In this document: piece by piece, positions 1-7,726 of the stretch
How positions within the stretch are numbered: the first letter of the stretch is position 1
How the letters are laid out: every line of letters begins with the position of its first letter
Position numbers and translations under genes: made by a program
Notes under the pieces: model-generated
What the model was told of the DNA's origin: nothing
The model's database searches: none
Seen by the model: only the letters and a program-made list of their open reading frames with translations
Assembly (NCBI GenBank): GCA_964553795.1
Contig: CAZKMR010000009.1
Span: forward strand, 17,745-81,744
Origin: JADLHS01 sp964553795
GTDB lineage: Bacteria; Verrucomicrobiota; Verrucomicrobiia; Limisphaerales; JADLHS01
Reading direction: 5' to 3'
DNA length: 64,000 nt

Positions 1-1
1 C

Positions 2-256
2 CGCGCCATCACCATGGGGGTCGGCACCATTCTCGACGCGCGCCGTTGCATTCTGCTCGCCACCGGCGAAGCCAAAGCGGAAATCATCGCCCAGGCCGTC
101 GAAGGACCGATCACCAGTATGGTCACCGCGAGCGCGTTGCAATTGCATCCCCGCGCCACGGTCATCGTGGACGAAGCCGCCGCTACGAAGTTGAAGGAAC
201 AGGATTATTACCGCTGGATCTTCGCCAACGAACCCGAGTGGGAGGAGTATCGTTGA
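2..256 (+). CDS. nagB: Glucosamine-6-phosphate deaminase, C-terminal part
   Basis: Partial gene cut by the left window edge. The readable 84 residues match the C-terminus of NagB, which converts glucosamine-6-phosphate to fructose-6-phosphate and ammonia in the cytoplasm. The recognisable piece is MGVGTILDARRCILLATG, the segment that follows the catalytic region in this family, and the protein ends NEPEWEEYR. The active-site part lies outside the window. The stop codon overlaps the proposed TTG start of folA (TTGA), so the two genes are probably cotranscribed. The identification rests on this C-terminal block alone; a NagB paralogue is possible. Confidence 0.8.
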   Translation, partial: RAITMGVGTILDARRCILLATGEAKAEIIAQAVEGPITSMVTASALQLHPRATVIVDEAAATKLKEQDYYRWIFANEPEWEEYR

Positions 257-720
257 AGCCGCTGAAAGCCATCGCTGCCATGTCGCTGAATCGCGTCATT
301 GGCCACGGCAACCAGATTCCATGGCATTTGCCCGAGGATTTCAAATGGTTCAAAGCCACCACCACCGGTCACGTCATCGTGATGGGCCGCAAAACGTTTG
401 CGTCCATCGGCAAGCCGCTGCCGAATCGCGAAACCATCGTCTTGAGTCGTTCCGCCTTCGCGCATCCCGGTGTGAAAACGATTTCCCGGCTGGAGGAACT
501 GCCGGCGCTCGTCGGTGACCAGCAGGTCTTCATTTGCGGCGGCGCGCAGATTTACGAACAAACTCTGCCGCAATGCGCGGAATTGTTTCTCACGCTCGTG
601 AAGCGCGAAGTTCCCGGGGATGCTTTCTTCCCGAAGTTCGAGGATAAGTTTGAGCTCGCGGAAGAAATTCGCGACACCCCGGAGTTTAAGATTCTGCGGT
701 ACCGCAATCGCGCGATGTGA
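253..720 (+). CDS. folA: Dihydrofolate reductase
   Basis: Reduces dihydrofolate to tetrahydrofolate with NADPH. The 155-aa product has the usual bacterial DHFR length. Visible motifs are the N-terminal IAAMSLNRVIGHGNQIPWHL, the substrate loop LPEDFKWFK with the catalytic acid at about D29, the NADPH-binding MGRKTF at 44-49, and FICGGAQIY near residue 95. The same frame stays open upstream inside nagB, but homology begins only at LKPLKAIAAM. I chose the TTG at 253 because GGGAGGAG lies just upstream and the start overlaps the nagB stop. A 3-bp gap separates its stop from the convergent gene downstream. Confidence 0.93.
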   Translation: MKPLKAIAAMSLNRVIGHGNQIPWHLPEDFKWFKATTTGHVIVMGRKTFASIGKPLPNRETIVLSRSAFAHPGVKTISRLEELPALVGDQQVFICGGAQIYEQTLPQCAELFLTLVKREVPGDAFFPKFEDKFELAEEIRDTPEFKILRYRNRAM

Positions 721-723
721 CGG

Positions 724-1527
724 CTATTTCTTTTTGGGCGCAGCCGGCGCTTTGGCTTTCGTCGGCGCAGAACTTTTGTTGCCGGCCTTAACCGCCGTGC
801 CGTTGTCCTTCATATATTTCACCACCGGCCCCGCCATTAACGCCTGGATGTCCGCGTATTCCCGATAACCCGCCGGCGCTTCAAACTGGCCGGGATCAAC
901 CCGGGTAAACTGAATCTGCCGAAAGCGCATTACGACCGTGCCTTCTTTTTCCTTGGTCGCCACGCAAACCGGAAAATCCCGCAACTCCGGGGCAGTCCAG
1001 ACGGTCGCCTCGGATTTTTGCCCGGAATCGTCGGTGATGATGACGTGCTGTTTCACGCATTGGTAGCCCTCCATTTTTTCCCTCGCCACCGTGGTGCGCT
1101 GCATTTTGGCGCGCTTGAGAAACGCCTCCGCCTCGTTCGGTGGCATGTCCAATTTCACAAACGCGCGCAGTTTCGGAAAAATGATGAGATTGGTGCGCGA
1201 CTCGGGCCGAATCACGCTCACGACCTGGTCCAGTCCCAGCGGTTTCACTTTCGCAACCGCATCCGGCTCGGCGCGATTGCGCATTCGCGCCATGTCAATC
1301 TCGACGCGAATCTTGTTCCCAAGCAGCGTGAAATTCATCGGGGTGCCGATGACCTCCTTGTTGTCTGCGCCGAGCACCTGCAATTCCGCCCGCGCCGTAA
1401 AGGCGTTGTTCGTCCCGAACAAGCGGATCAACGAGGCGCTGACGCCGGTGGAACCCGGCCCGTCAAATTGGGCGGACGCGGAAACGAGACTCGCCGCCAA
1501 CACCGCGATGAATAATCGCAATCGCAT
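724..1527 (-). CDS. Secreted DUF4412-like protein of unknown function
   Basis: A 267-aa protein with a signal peptide (MRLRLFIAVLAASLVSASA). The middle carries a lipoprotein-carrier-like pattern: the protein describes values such as IRVEIDMARMR, then KMEGYQCVKQHV and ATVWTAPELRDFP, the arrangement I associate with DUF4412-type periplasmic proteins. The tail is Lys/Ala/Pro rich (SAPTKAKAPAAPKKK). The start chosen is the ATG at 1527, which overlaps the yebC stop by one base (TAATG); an in-frame upstream codon at 1545 would add six residues inside yebC. Likely cotranscribed with yebC. The function is not known to me, and the family assignment is tentative. Confidence 0.7.
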   Translation of the reverse strand: MRLRLFIAVLAASLVSASAQFDGPGSTGVSASLIRLFGTNNAFTARAELQVLGADNKEVIGTPMNFTLLGNKIRVEIDMARMRNRAEPDAVAKVKPLGLDQVVSVIRPESRTNLIIFPKLRAFVKLDMPPNEAEAFLKRAKMQRTTVAREKMEGYQCVKQHVIITDDSGQKSEATVWTAPELRDFPVCVATKEKEGTVVMRFRQIQFTRVDPGQFEAPAGYREYADIQALMAGPVVKYMKDNGTAVKAGNKSSAPTKAKAPAAPKKK

Positions 1528-2258
1528 TAGTTCATCGCCGCCCAAACGCGATGCACATCATCGTGATCGTCCAACGCTTGCAGGAACTCGCCAACTTCCG
1601 CCTTTTGCTCGTCGGTGAGTTCGGGAAATTGTTTCGGCACATAACCGAGTTCGCTCGTAACCACCGTCCAACCATTTGCAGTGAGCCATTTGGAAACTTC
1701 GGCTACCGCCGTGCGTTCGCAGATAAACTTCGCGCCGGCCGCTTCGGCCGGGATGTCGTCGTTCTGCTCGTGCGTGAGCGGTTCAACCTCATTCGCACCG
1801 GCCTCAATCGCGGCGGCTTCGCGGTCGGTTTTCGCGTCGGGATGATACGCTTCGACGAGGCCGACGTGATCGAACAGAAACTTGTTTGCGCCTGTCGTAG
1901 CGAGCTGACCTTTCTTAAACAACACGCGGATTTCCGGCGCGGTACGGTTCACGTTGTCGGTATAGACCTCCACGATAACCGGGACGTTGTGCGGCGCTTT
2001 GCCCTCGAACACGACGTGTTCCATGATGAGCTTTTCGTCGCCGATGCCTGCGCCTTTATTGATCGCGCGCTGAATGGCGTCCTTGGTCACACTTTCCTTC
2101 TTCGCCTTTTCCACGGCAGTGAAGAGGCGTGCGTTCATGGTCGGATCGGCGCCACCCATCTTGGCAGCAACCGAGATTTCACGAACGAGTTTGCCGGTCG
2201 TGCGGCCCTTCTTCAGGCCAGCGACGAGGCGCTTAGCATGTAACCATTGACGTCCCAT
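1527..2258 (-). CDS. yebC: YebC/PmpR-family protein
   Basis: A 243-aa cytoplasmic protein of the YebC/PmpR family, members of which have been described as transcriptional regulators and more recently as translation factors for proline-rich stretches. The N-terminal helical domain is clear (AKRLVAGLKKGRTTGKLVREI, GGADPTMNARLFTAVEKAK), followed by EHVVFEGKAPHNVPVIVEVYTDN and the acidic C-terminal half ending near FLQALDDHDDVHRVWAAMN. Length is normal. It is the first gene of a leftward pair with the secreted DUF4412-like gene. The start begins MGRQWLHAKR, as in the family. Confidence 0.93.
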   Translation of the reverse strand: MGRQWLHAKRLVAGLKKGRTTGKLVREISVAAKMGGADPTMNARLFTAVEKAKKESVTKDAIQRAINKGAGIGDEKLIMEHVVFEGKAPHNVPVIVEVYTDNVNRTAPEIRVLFKKGQLATTGANKFLFDHVGLVEAYHPDAKTDREAAAIEAGANEVEPLTHEQNDDIPAEAAGAKFICERTAVAEVSKWLTANGWTVVTSELGYVPKQFPELTDEQKAEVGEFLQALDDHDDVHRVWAAMN

Positions 2259-2306
2259 AGGGCGGAAAGATTAACGAGAACCCGTCGCGGCGACAAGCGA
2301 GCGATT

Positions 2307-2377
2307 GGAGCGCCGGTCTCCGACCCGGCTCGTTGAAAATAGAAGCAATTCACGCGGGGTCAGGAGACCGGCGCTCC
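2307..2377. repeat. Inverted repeat, 15-bp arms
   Basis: GGAGCGCCGGTCTCC at 2307-2321 is repeated as its exact reverse complement at 2363-2377, around a 41-bp spacer. It fills the gap between yebC and the sugar isomerase. It has no T-run, so it is not a typical intrinsic terminator. A degenerate relative lies on the other side of the isomerase gene (3241-3350), which suggests a dispersed REP-like intergenic element. Confidence 0.75.
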
Positions 2378-2381
2378 CAAG

Positions 2382-3212
2382 TCACGAGCTAAACGTCGCT
2401 TTCAGATACTCAATACTCTGGCCCGCGATTACTTCCGGCCCTTCCTCAAACTTGAACACCTCCACCGACACGTAACCGTGGTAACCAACTTCTTTCAACG
2501 TGGCGGCGATCGGCTTGAAATCCACGTCGCCAAAGCCCGGGCCTTTGAGATTTTTGTCGTTCGCATGGAAGTGCGCAAAGTGCGGCCAGCTTTCGCGGAT
2601 GATTAGCGGGATCGGCTTCGATTCGGAGCACATCGCTTTCACATCGAGGATGATTTTGAACGCGGGCGACTCGAACGGCTTCACAAATTCAATCGCCGCC
2701 TCTGCCGTGTTGATGAAGTTGGTTTCCGCCGTGGACAACGGTTCAAAGCAAATGGTCACGTTCCGCTCTTCAGCGCGCTTCACCGCATCGCGAAACGTCT
2801 GCGCGGTCCATTCCCAGGCTTGATCACCGGAAACGCCGGGCAGGAGATTCCGTTGCTTGGGCGAACCCACGACCAGAACTTTGCCGCCAAAGTCCGCGCA
2901 ACAATCCACCAGGTCCACGAAATAATTCGCCGTCTTCGCGCGAATGACGCTGTTGGTGTGATTCATGTACAAGCCCTCCGGCTTCACCAGCAGCCAATGC
3001 AGGCCGACGATTTCGACGCCGCTCTGCGCCGCCAGATCGCGAATCCGCTGCCGCTCAGTCGCCGAGATTTCATTCACCGAATTGGCAATCGTAAAGGGCG
3101 CAATCTCAACGCCCGAGTAGCCCGTCTTGGCAGCATGACTGAAGACATCTTCTAACTTCCAGTTCTGATAAATCTCGTTGCAGATGGCGAATTTCACGCC
3201 GCGCAGCTTCAA
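2382..3212 (-). CDS. Sugar phosphate isomerase/epimerase (xylose isomerase-like TIM barrel)
   Basis: A 276-aa protein of the AP endonuclease family 2 / xylose isomerase-like fold. The four metal ligands expected for the family are visible: E157 in CFEPL, D190 in IILDVKAM, H216 in HFHAND and E251 in VSVEVFKFE. It probably isomerises or epimerises a sugar or inositol derivative in the cytoplasm; substrate cannot be read from the sequence. The listed start is TTG at 3212, inside a heptamer repeat; a GTG at 3197 (VKFAICNEIYQN) is an equally reasonable start. It stands alone, between two copies of an intergenic repeat. Confidence 0.82.
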   Translation of the reverse strand: MKLRGVKFAICNEIYQNWKLEDVFSHAAKTGYSGVEIAPFTIANSVNEISATERQRIRDLAAQSGVEIVGLHWLLVKPEGLYMNHTNSVIRAKTANYFVDLVDCCADFGGKVLVVGSPKQRNLLPGVSGDQAWEWTAQTFRDAVKRAEERNVTICFEPLSTAETNFINTAEAAIEFVKPFESPAFKIILDVKAMCSESKPIPLIIRESWPHFAHFHANDKNLKGPGFGDVDFKPIAATLKEVGYHGYVSVEVFKFEEGPEVIAGQSIEYLKATFSS

Positions 3213-3235
3213 GGTTCAAGGTCCGTTGTTCAAGG
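3208..3235. repeat. Degenerate heptanucleotide tandem repeat
   Basis: Four consecutive 7-mers, TTCAAGG TTCAAGG TCCGTTG TTCAAGG, of which three are identical. The array overlaps the possible TTG start of the isomerase gene on the other strand. Confidence 0.6.
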
Positions 3236-3240
3236 TTTTT

Positions 3241-3350
3241 GGAGCGCCGAGGGTCTCCGTCCGCAGCACCTGGCCAACCAACGAACCGTCAGGATTACCC
3301 GTCGCTTGCATGGTCAACGACGCGCTGCGAGTGGAGACCGCTCGCGGTCC
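3241..3350. repeat. Degenerate copy of the 2307-2377 inverted repeat
   Basis: GGAGCGCCGAGGGTCTCCGT at 3241-3260 resembles the left arm at 2307 with a 3-base insertion, and GGAGACCGCTCGCGGTCC at 3333-3350 resembles the right arm. It lies between the isomerase and the pseudopilin gene. I see no gene in 3213-3459. Confidence 0.45.
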
Positions 3351-3459
3351 GCGCGAAGCTCACTCCCTTTGCGTGATTCCCGCGCAGAATCAACCTCCCG
3401 ATCACGCAAATTGCCCGCAATCTCACATGGCATCGCCAGTGCTACTGAAGTTTCATCGC

Positions 3460-4560
3460 ATGAAAGGCTTGCGCCAGCGTCAAACGCAGCGCGGATTCAC
3501 TTTGATCGAGTTGTTGGTGGTCATCGGAATCATCGGGATTCTCGCGGCGCTGCTGTTGCCGAGCTTGTCCAAAGCAAAACTTCAGGCGAAGCGCGCGTAT
3601 TGCATCAACAACCTGCAGCAGCTTGGCATCGGGTTTCACTCCTTCGCGCATGACCACAACAGCCGCTTCCCGATGGAAGTTGAAATCGAAGACGGCGGCA
3701 CGCGGCTCGCCAGCGAGGAAGACCCGAATCTCTTCGCGCCCGCGTTCCGACATTTGCAGGCGCTTTCCAATGAATTGAGCACTCCCAGGATTTTGCTTTG
3801 TCCAGCGGATGGACGAACCGAGGCGGCGCGCTTTGCCGGGTTGCAAAGCGAAAACGTGAGTTACTTCGTGGTCGCCAACGCGCGCTACGGTCATGCGACG
3901 AGCGTGTTGGCCGGGGATCGTAACCTCACGAACAACCTCGGATCAGCCCCGCCTGCGGGGGCGCTCCCTTCCTTCCGCTGGACTCACGAATTGCACGAGT
4001 TCAAAGGCAACCTGCTGTTTGCCGACGGCCACATCGAAAAACACAACAACGCGTCGCTCGCTGGCATGGCGACAGAAACCCTGGCGCAAAGTGACGTGCA
4101 ATTGCCTCGTCCCGGCGCAAACCCCGGCCCACCCGATTACGCCCCGCCGCGACCACCACCGCCGCCGACTGATATTCCCGCCGCCGCTGCTTCAACGAAC
4201 AATTCACCCTTTGAATCTCCCTTACTGGCCAGCCCGGACAACAGGGCGCGCCTTTTCATTCCGAGCGCCTTCGGCCACATTGCCATTCCCACCATGGCGC
4301 TCACCACCACCGCGAATTCGACCAATCCACCACCGACCATAGTGGCAACTGTTACGGTGACCAACGTTCATGACGCAGAGGAAGAAGAAATGTCCGGCCT
4401 CAATCTCGTCGGCATTCTGGGACTCCAGAAATATATCAAGGGTAGCTTTCTCCTTTTGCTGCTCTTGCTGCTCCTGTTAATCGCCTACGCCATCTGGCGC
4501 GAATGGCAGAAACGGAAAACGCGCCGGGCGGATTTCAAGCCGGTGGGGGAGAAATTATGA
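3460..4560 (+). CDS. Pseudopilin-like protein with proline-rich linker and C-terminal membrane helix
   Basis: A 366-aa protein. Residues 1-12 form a type IV prepilin leader ending in Gly12, followed by FTLIELLVVIGIIGILAALL with the conserved Glu at +5; processing would be by a prepilin peptidase. The next ~190 residues resemble the Verrucomicrobiota/Planctomycetota pseudopilin family, ending in the LLFADGHIEKH motif. After this comes a Pro-rich stretch (about 220-250), a Thr/Asn-rich region, and then a second hydrophobic segment at about 329-346 consisting mainly of ten leucines, followed by the basic tail REWQKRKTRR. The family normally stops after the ADGH motif, so the added tail is unusual. 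Start at 3460 is chosen for a short leader; ATG at 3427 is possible. Confidence 0.72.
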   Translation: MKGLRQRQTQRGFTLIELLVVIGIIGILAALLLPSLSKAKLQAKRAYCINNLQQLGIGFHSFAHDHNSRFPMEVEIEDGGTRLASEEDPNLFAPAFRHLQALSNELSTPRILLCPADGRTEAARFAGLQSENVSYFVVANARYGHATSVLAGDRNLTNNLGSAPPAGALPSFRWTHELHEFKGNLLFADGHIEKHNNASLAGMATETLAQSDVQLPRPGANPGPPDYAPPRPPPPPTDIPAAAASTNNSPFESPLLASPDNRARLFIPSAFGHIAIPTMALTTTANSTNPPPTIVATVTVTNVHDAEEEEMSGLNLVGILGLQKYIKGSFLLLLLLLLLLIAYAIWREWQKRKTRRADFKPVGEKL

Positions 4561-5243
4561 AAACCGCAACAGCAGCACGGAAGCGTGGATTCTCTATGTT
4601 GGATTTGGCGATCATCATCGCCGCAGTCGCGGGAATCGTTTTTGTTATCATTCCAAGCCTCGCGCGCTCTAGACAATCCAACTGCAGAATCAACTGCACC
4701 AACAATCTGAAACAAGTCGGACTCGCCTTTCGCATTTGGGCCACGGACAGCATGGACAGCTATCCGATGGGAGCTTCCACAAATGATGGCGGCGTCAAAG
4801 AACTCGCAGAACAAGGTTCTGCGTACGCGATCTTTCTGTCGCTCTCCAATGAACTCAACACGCCAAAAATTTTGATTTGTCCGGACGACCCAAACCGTCA
4901 GCGTCGCGCCGCCACGGTTTTTGCGCCGACCGCTCCGGCAGGCGGTCCGATTCCCTTCACGCCTACGAATAATCTGAGTTATTTCGTCGGTATTGATGCG
5001 GCCGAGACGATGCCGACCATGATTCTCTCCGGCGACGATCACCTGGAGATGAGACGCCAACCGATTCCTTCCGGCTTGTTCCTGCTGGCGAGCAACGCGC
5101 CCGCAGACTGGCAATCAGGACGACATCGCTATGGCGGCAACATCGCTCTCGCCGATGGATCAGTGCAGGGATTAGCCAGCGCCGGGTTGCGAGCGGCAAT
5201 CACGAACACTGGCGTGCCCACCAATCGTCTCGCGATGCCGTAA
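4557..5243 (+). CDS. Divergent pseudopilin-like protein (Asp at +5)
   Basis: A 228-aa protein whose ATG overlaps the stop of the preceding gene (ATGA), with GGTGGGGGAG just upstream, so translation is probably coupled. The N-terminus reads KRGFSMLDLAIIIAAVAG: a prepilin-like Gly-Phe site and hydrophobic helix, but with Asp rather than Glu at position +5 and Met/Asp in place of the usual IEL. The body parallels its neighbour (NNLKQVGLAFRIWATDS, SNELNTPKILICPDDP, and a tail with RYGGNIALADGSVQGL). The pair likely arose by duplication and may act together as a minor-pilin-like pair. Actual processing and secretion are unknown. Confidence 0.7.
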   Translation: MKTATAARKRGFSMLDLAIIIAAVAGIVFVIIPSLARSRQSNCRINCTNNLKQVGLAFRIWATDSMDSYPMGASTNDGGVKELAEQGSAYAIFLSLSNELNTPKILICPDDPNRQRRAATVFAPTAPAGGPIPFTPTNNLSYFVGIDAAETMPTMILSGDDHLEMRRQPIPSGLFLLASNAPADWQSGRHRYGGNIALADGSVQGLASAGLRAAITNTGVPTNRLAMP

Positions 5244-5249
5244 GTTGCT

Positions 5250-5903
5250 TCAAAACGCCGCCGGCGAATCGTTGAACGCCACGCCGGGTTTCGTGAAGGA
5301 AAACGTCATCTCGCCCGGTGTGAATTTTTTGTAGCCCGTCACGTGGCCGTCCGCGAACAGAATGTTCACGCGCCCCATGTGTGCCGGCGGCGCGAAGGAA
5401 AACAACGTGTCTTGCGTGTAATTGTCCGGGTCGGCATCGCTCGGCTCAAAGGGCCAGTTCGTGTCGCCGGACAAAACGTATTGGCTCGAGAGCGTCACGC
5501 GATCCAGCTTCACCGGCCCGGCGGCCGCCGTCGTCATCCACACCGCGCGATTGCCGAGGAAATAGCTGAACGGCGACTTCGAGTAGTGCTGGCTGTAGGC
5601 CGGGCAACGCAGGACGTTCGTCGTTTGATAATAATCGAGGAGCGGCCGCATCCATGGCTTGGGCACGGTGTTGGTCCAATTGACACTGCCATTGGCCTGG
5701 GGCAACCAACCGTTCTCATCGTCGCCATACATGCGCATCGCGTAGCTCAGTTGCCGCATCTGACTCACGCATTGCGCCGAGTGCGCGCGCTCCTTCGCCT
5801 TGCTCAACGCCGGCAACAACATGCTCGCCAGAATCGCGATGATCGCGATCACGACTAGGAGTTCAATCAACGTGAATCCGGAGTTTTGCTTCCTCATTGC
5901 CAT
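5250..5903 (-). CDS. Pseudopilin-like protein (prepilin leader, ADGH tail)
   Basis: About 217 aa. The leader MAMRKQNSG is followed by FTLIELLVVIAIIAILASML, the prepilin signal with Glu+5, and the protein ends with the family's NILFADGHVTGYKK motif. The middle contains the Cys pair region (QCVSQMRQL, VLRCPAYSQHYSKS). These proteins are very abundant in Verrucomicrobiota and Planctomycetota; their function is mostly unknown, though type II secretion or pilus-related export is implied by the leader. Three in-frame starts lie within 12 bases (GTG 5909, ATG 5903, ATG 5897), with no clear ribosome binding site to choose between them. It converges on the previous gene with a 6-bp gap. Confidence 0.8.
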   Translation of the reverse strand: MAMRKQNSGFTLIELLVVIAIIAILASMLLPALSKAKERAHSAQCVSQMRQLSYAMRMYGDDENGWLPQANGSVNWTNTVPKPWMRPLLDYYQTTNVLRCPAYSQHYSKSPFSYFLGNRAVWMTTAAAGPVKLDRVTLSSQYVLSGDTNWPFEPSDADPDNYTQDTLFSFAPPAHMGRVNILFADGHVTGYKKFTPGEMTFSFTKPGVAFNDSPAAF

Positions 5904-6004
5904 AGCCACGCAAGCAGAGACGCATTCCTGGCGGCAGTATTCACGCGGCGCCCGCGGAAAAATTTCGCATGTTCATGTGTGCAACATCTTGTTTAATTCA
6001 AGGC

Positions 6005-6214
6005 GTGAAACTTTTTTATACCGGGCCGGTGGTGAACACTGAAATGCTCGTCGTGATGTTGGAAAAACACGGCATCGCGGCGACGCAGGAATTCGTTGAT
6101 CCCGCCGCACCAGATGATGGCGATTTGAATCGGCCCGCCAAAGTGTTCGTGCCCGAAGCGGATTACGACCGCGCGTATCAATTGTTTTACGCCGAGCGGG
6201 AAGATGAATTGTGA
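6005..6214 (+). CDS. Small DUF2007-like protein
   Basis: A 69-aa protein starting VKLFYTGPVVNTEMLVVMLE and continuing EKHGIAATQEFVDP. The pattern of an N-terminal beta strand, a helix with LVVMLEKHGI and a later strand with KVFVPEADYDRAYQL matches the DUF2007 / putative signal transducing protein family, small cytoplasmic proteins of unknown function. The start is the GTG at 6005, where homology begins; an ATG at 5969 in the same frame would add a cysteine-containing extension (MFMCATSC) that looks less convincing. No operon partner: the neighbours are on the other strand. Confidence 0.6.
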   Translation: MKLFYTGPVVNTEMLVVMLEKHGIAATQEFVDPAAPDDGDLNRPAKVFVPEADYDRAYQLFYAEREDEL

Positions 6215-6220
6215 GCGTGT

Positions 6221-6685
6221 TTACTTACCGCCCGGGAAATTCTGCTGCCGCAGCGCTTCGAACAAAACGAGCGCGACACAATTGGAGAGGTTCAACGAGC
6301 GCGCTTCCGGATTGAACATCGGAATGCGCAACCAACGCTCGCGACTTTGTTCCAACAATTGCTTCGGCAAGCCGGCCGTCTCGCGCCCGAACACGACATA
6401 ATCATCCGCGCCAAACTTCGCGTCGGAGTAAAGTTGCGGTCCGTCGGATTCGATGAACCAGAGTTTCGCGTCAGATGGCAGTTGGGCCGCGAATGCCGCC
6501 CAATTCGCCCAACGTCGCCACGTGACGTGTTGCCAATAATCCATGCCGGCCCGCTTGAGGGTCGTATCGTCCAGTTTGAATCCGAACGGTTCGATCAGAT
6601 GCAACGTCGTGCGCGTCGCCGCGCAAAGCCGGGCGACGTTGCCGGTGTTCGGCGGGATTTCAGGTTCGACGAGAACGATGTTCAT
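6221..6685 (-). CDS. trmL: tRNA (cytidine/uridine-34 2'-O)-methyltransferase
   Basis: A 154-aa SPOUT methyltransferase of the TrmL type, which methylates the ribose of the wobble nucleotide of certain tRNA-Leu species. Visible family blocks are the N-terminal MNIVLVEPEIPPNTGNVARL, the SAM-knot motifs VVFGRETAGLP at about 97-107 and IPMFNPEARSLNLSNCVALV near 120-140. The length is standard. Its start overlaps the stop of the upstream small membrane protein gene (ATGA), placing it at the end of a ruvX-truA-orf-trmL unit. A tRNA-Leu gene lies in the same window, but that is not evidence of a functional link. Confidence 0.93.
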   Translation of the reverse strand: MNIVLVEPEIPPNTGNVARLCAATRTTLHLIEPFGFKLDDTTLKRAGMDYWQHVTWRRWANWAAFAAQLPSDAKLWFIESDGPQLYSDAKFGADDYVVFGRETAGLPKQLLEQSRERWLRIPMFNPEARSLNLSNCVALVLFEALRQQNFPGGK

Positions 6686-6942
6686 GAGGATCTATCTCGA
6701 CTCGGCAACAATGCGATTGCCGAAAATACACATATTCCAACCAGCACAAATTCAACCGGCCTCATCCACTCGGTCGGCTTCTTCACGCCAAGAAGAATTT
6801 CCAAATCAGTGTAACAACCTCGGTCGCGCCCAGTCTCGGAGTCTTTAGCGCGCAGCGCAAAAGTCGTCGCATCCCGAAAGAACCAAGTGGCCAGCATTAT
6901 CAGCATGACCACTATCGAGACTCTGCCGATTTTTCGGATCAT
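6682..6942 (-). CDS. Small two-helix membrane protein, unknown
   Basis: An 86-aa protein (MIRKIGRVSIVVMLIMLATW...) with two predicted membrane segments at about 7-25 and 66-80, separated by a ~40-residue loop containing RDATTFALRAKD and CYTDLEILLGVKKP. I do not recognise the family. The evidence that it is a real gene is context: its ATG overlaps the truA stop and its TGA overlaps the trmL ATG, both as ATGA, so it is held in register between two conserved tRNA-modification genes. A longer in-frame ORF extends into truA up to 7017 but has no support. Confidence 0.6.
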   Translation of the reverse strand: MIRKIGRVSIVVMLIMLATWFFRDATTFALRAKDSETGRDRGCYTDLEILLGVKKPTEWMRPVEFVLVGICVFSAIALLPSRDRSS

Positions 6943-7709
6943 TTTGTCGGCTTCGTTGAATAAAACACCTTCCACAACACCAACCCATGCGCGGGCGCAT
7001 TCATCCCAGCGACGCAACGATTCTTGTGCGCCAACATCGCTTTGACCTCAGTTGCTGGAAATCGGCCGTAACCAATCTGCACCAACGTGCCCACAATGCC
7101 GCGACACATTTTGTAGAGAAATCCTTCGCCTTCAATGATGAACGTGAGCAGCGCGCCGCTCTTTTTGATTTCGCACCGCGTCAACGTCCGCACCGCATCT
7201 TCCAAAACATCGCCGCGATTCGCCGTGAACGAACGGAAGTCGTGTCGCCCGACGAAATCCTTCGCTGCCGCGCGCATGATCTTCAAATCGAGTGGCCGCG
7301 GCACATGCCAGGCTTGCGTGCGCAACAACGGATTCATCGTCGGCTGATTCCAGACCAGATAGCGATACTGTTTTCCGGACGCATCGAACCGCGCATGAAA
7401 TTTTGGCGAAACCCGCACGGCGCGCAGCACGCTGATGTCGTCGGGCAACGAGGCGTTTATCGCGAGCGCAAGCCGGCGTTGCGGCATTTTGAATTCCGCC
7501 CGTGGCACTTCAAAATGCGCCACCATGCCCAACGCGTGAACGCCCGTATCGGTGCGACTTGAACTCACCAGCCGCGGTTTGCTGGGAAAAAGTTTTGCCA
7601 GCGCTGCTTCAATCATTTCCTGCACACCGCGACCAACCTTCTGCACCTGCCAACCCTGATACGCCGCGCCGTCGTAGGCAATTATGAGTTTGAATTTGAG
7701 CGAGTCCAC
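6939..7709 (-). CDS. truA: tRNA pseudouridine(38-40) synthase
   Basis: A 256-aa TruA, which makes pseudouridine at positions 38-40 of the tRNA anticodon stem-loop. The catalytic Asp is D54 in SSRTDTGVHALG. Other conserved blocks are FKLIIAYDGAAYQGWQVQ at the N-terminus, KQYRYLVWN, HDFRSFTANRG and FLYKMCRGIVGTLVQIGYGR. Length and architecture are normal. It lies 17 bp downstream of ruvX and overlaps the following small membrane protein gene by four bases. Confidence 0.96.
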   Translation of the reverse strand: MDSLKFKLIIAYDGAAYQGWQVQKVGRGVQEMIEAALAKLFPSKPRLVSSSRTDTGVHALGMVAHFEVPRAEFKMPQRRLALAINASLPDDISVLRAVRVSPKFHARFDASGKQYRYLVWNQPTMNPLLRTQAWHVPRPLDLKIMRAAAKDFVGRHDFRSFTANRGDVLEDAVRTLTRCEIKKSGALLTFIIEGEGFLYKMCRGIVGTLVQIGYGRFPATEVKAMLAHKNRCVAGMNAPAHGLVLWKVFYSTKPTK

Positions 7710-7726
7710 GAAGAATCAAGGCGCGT

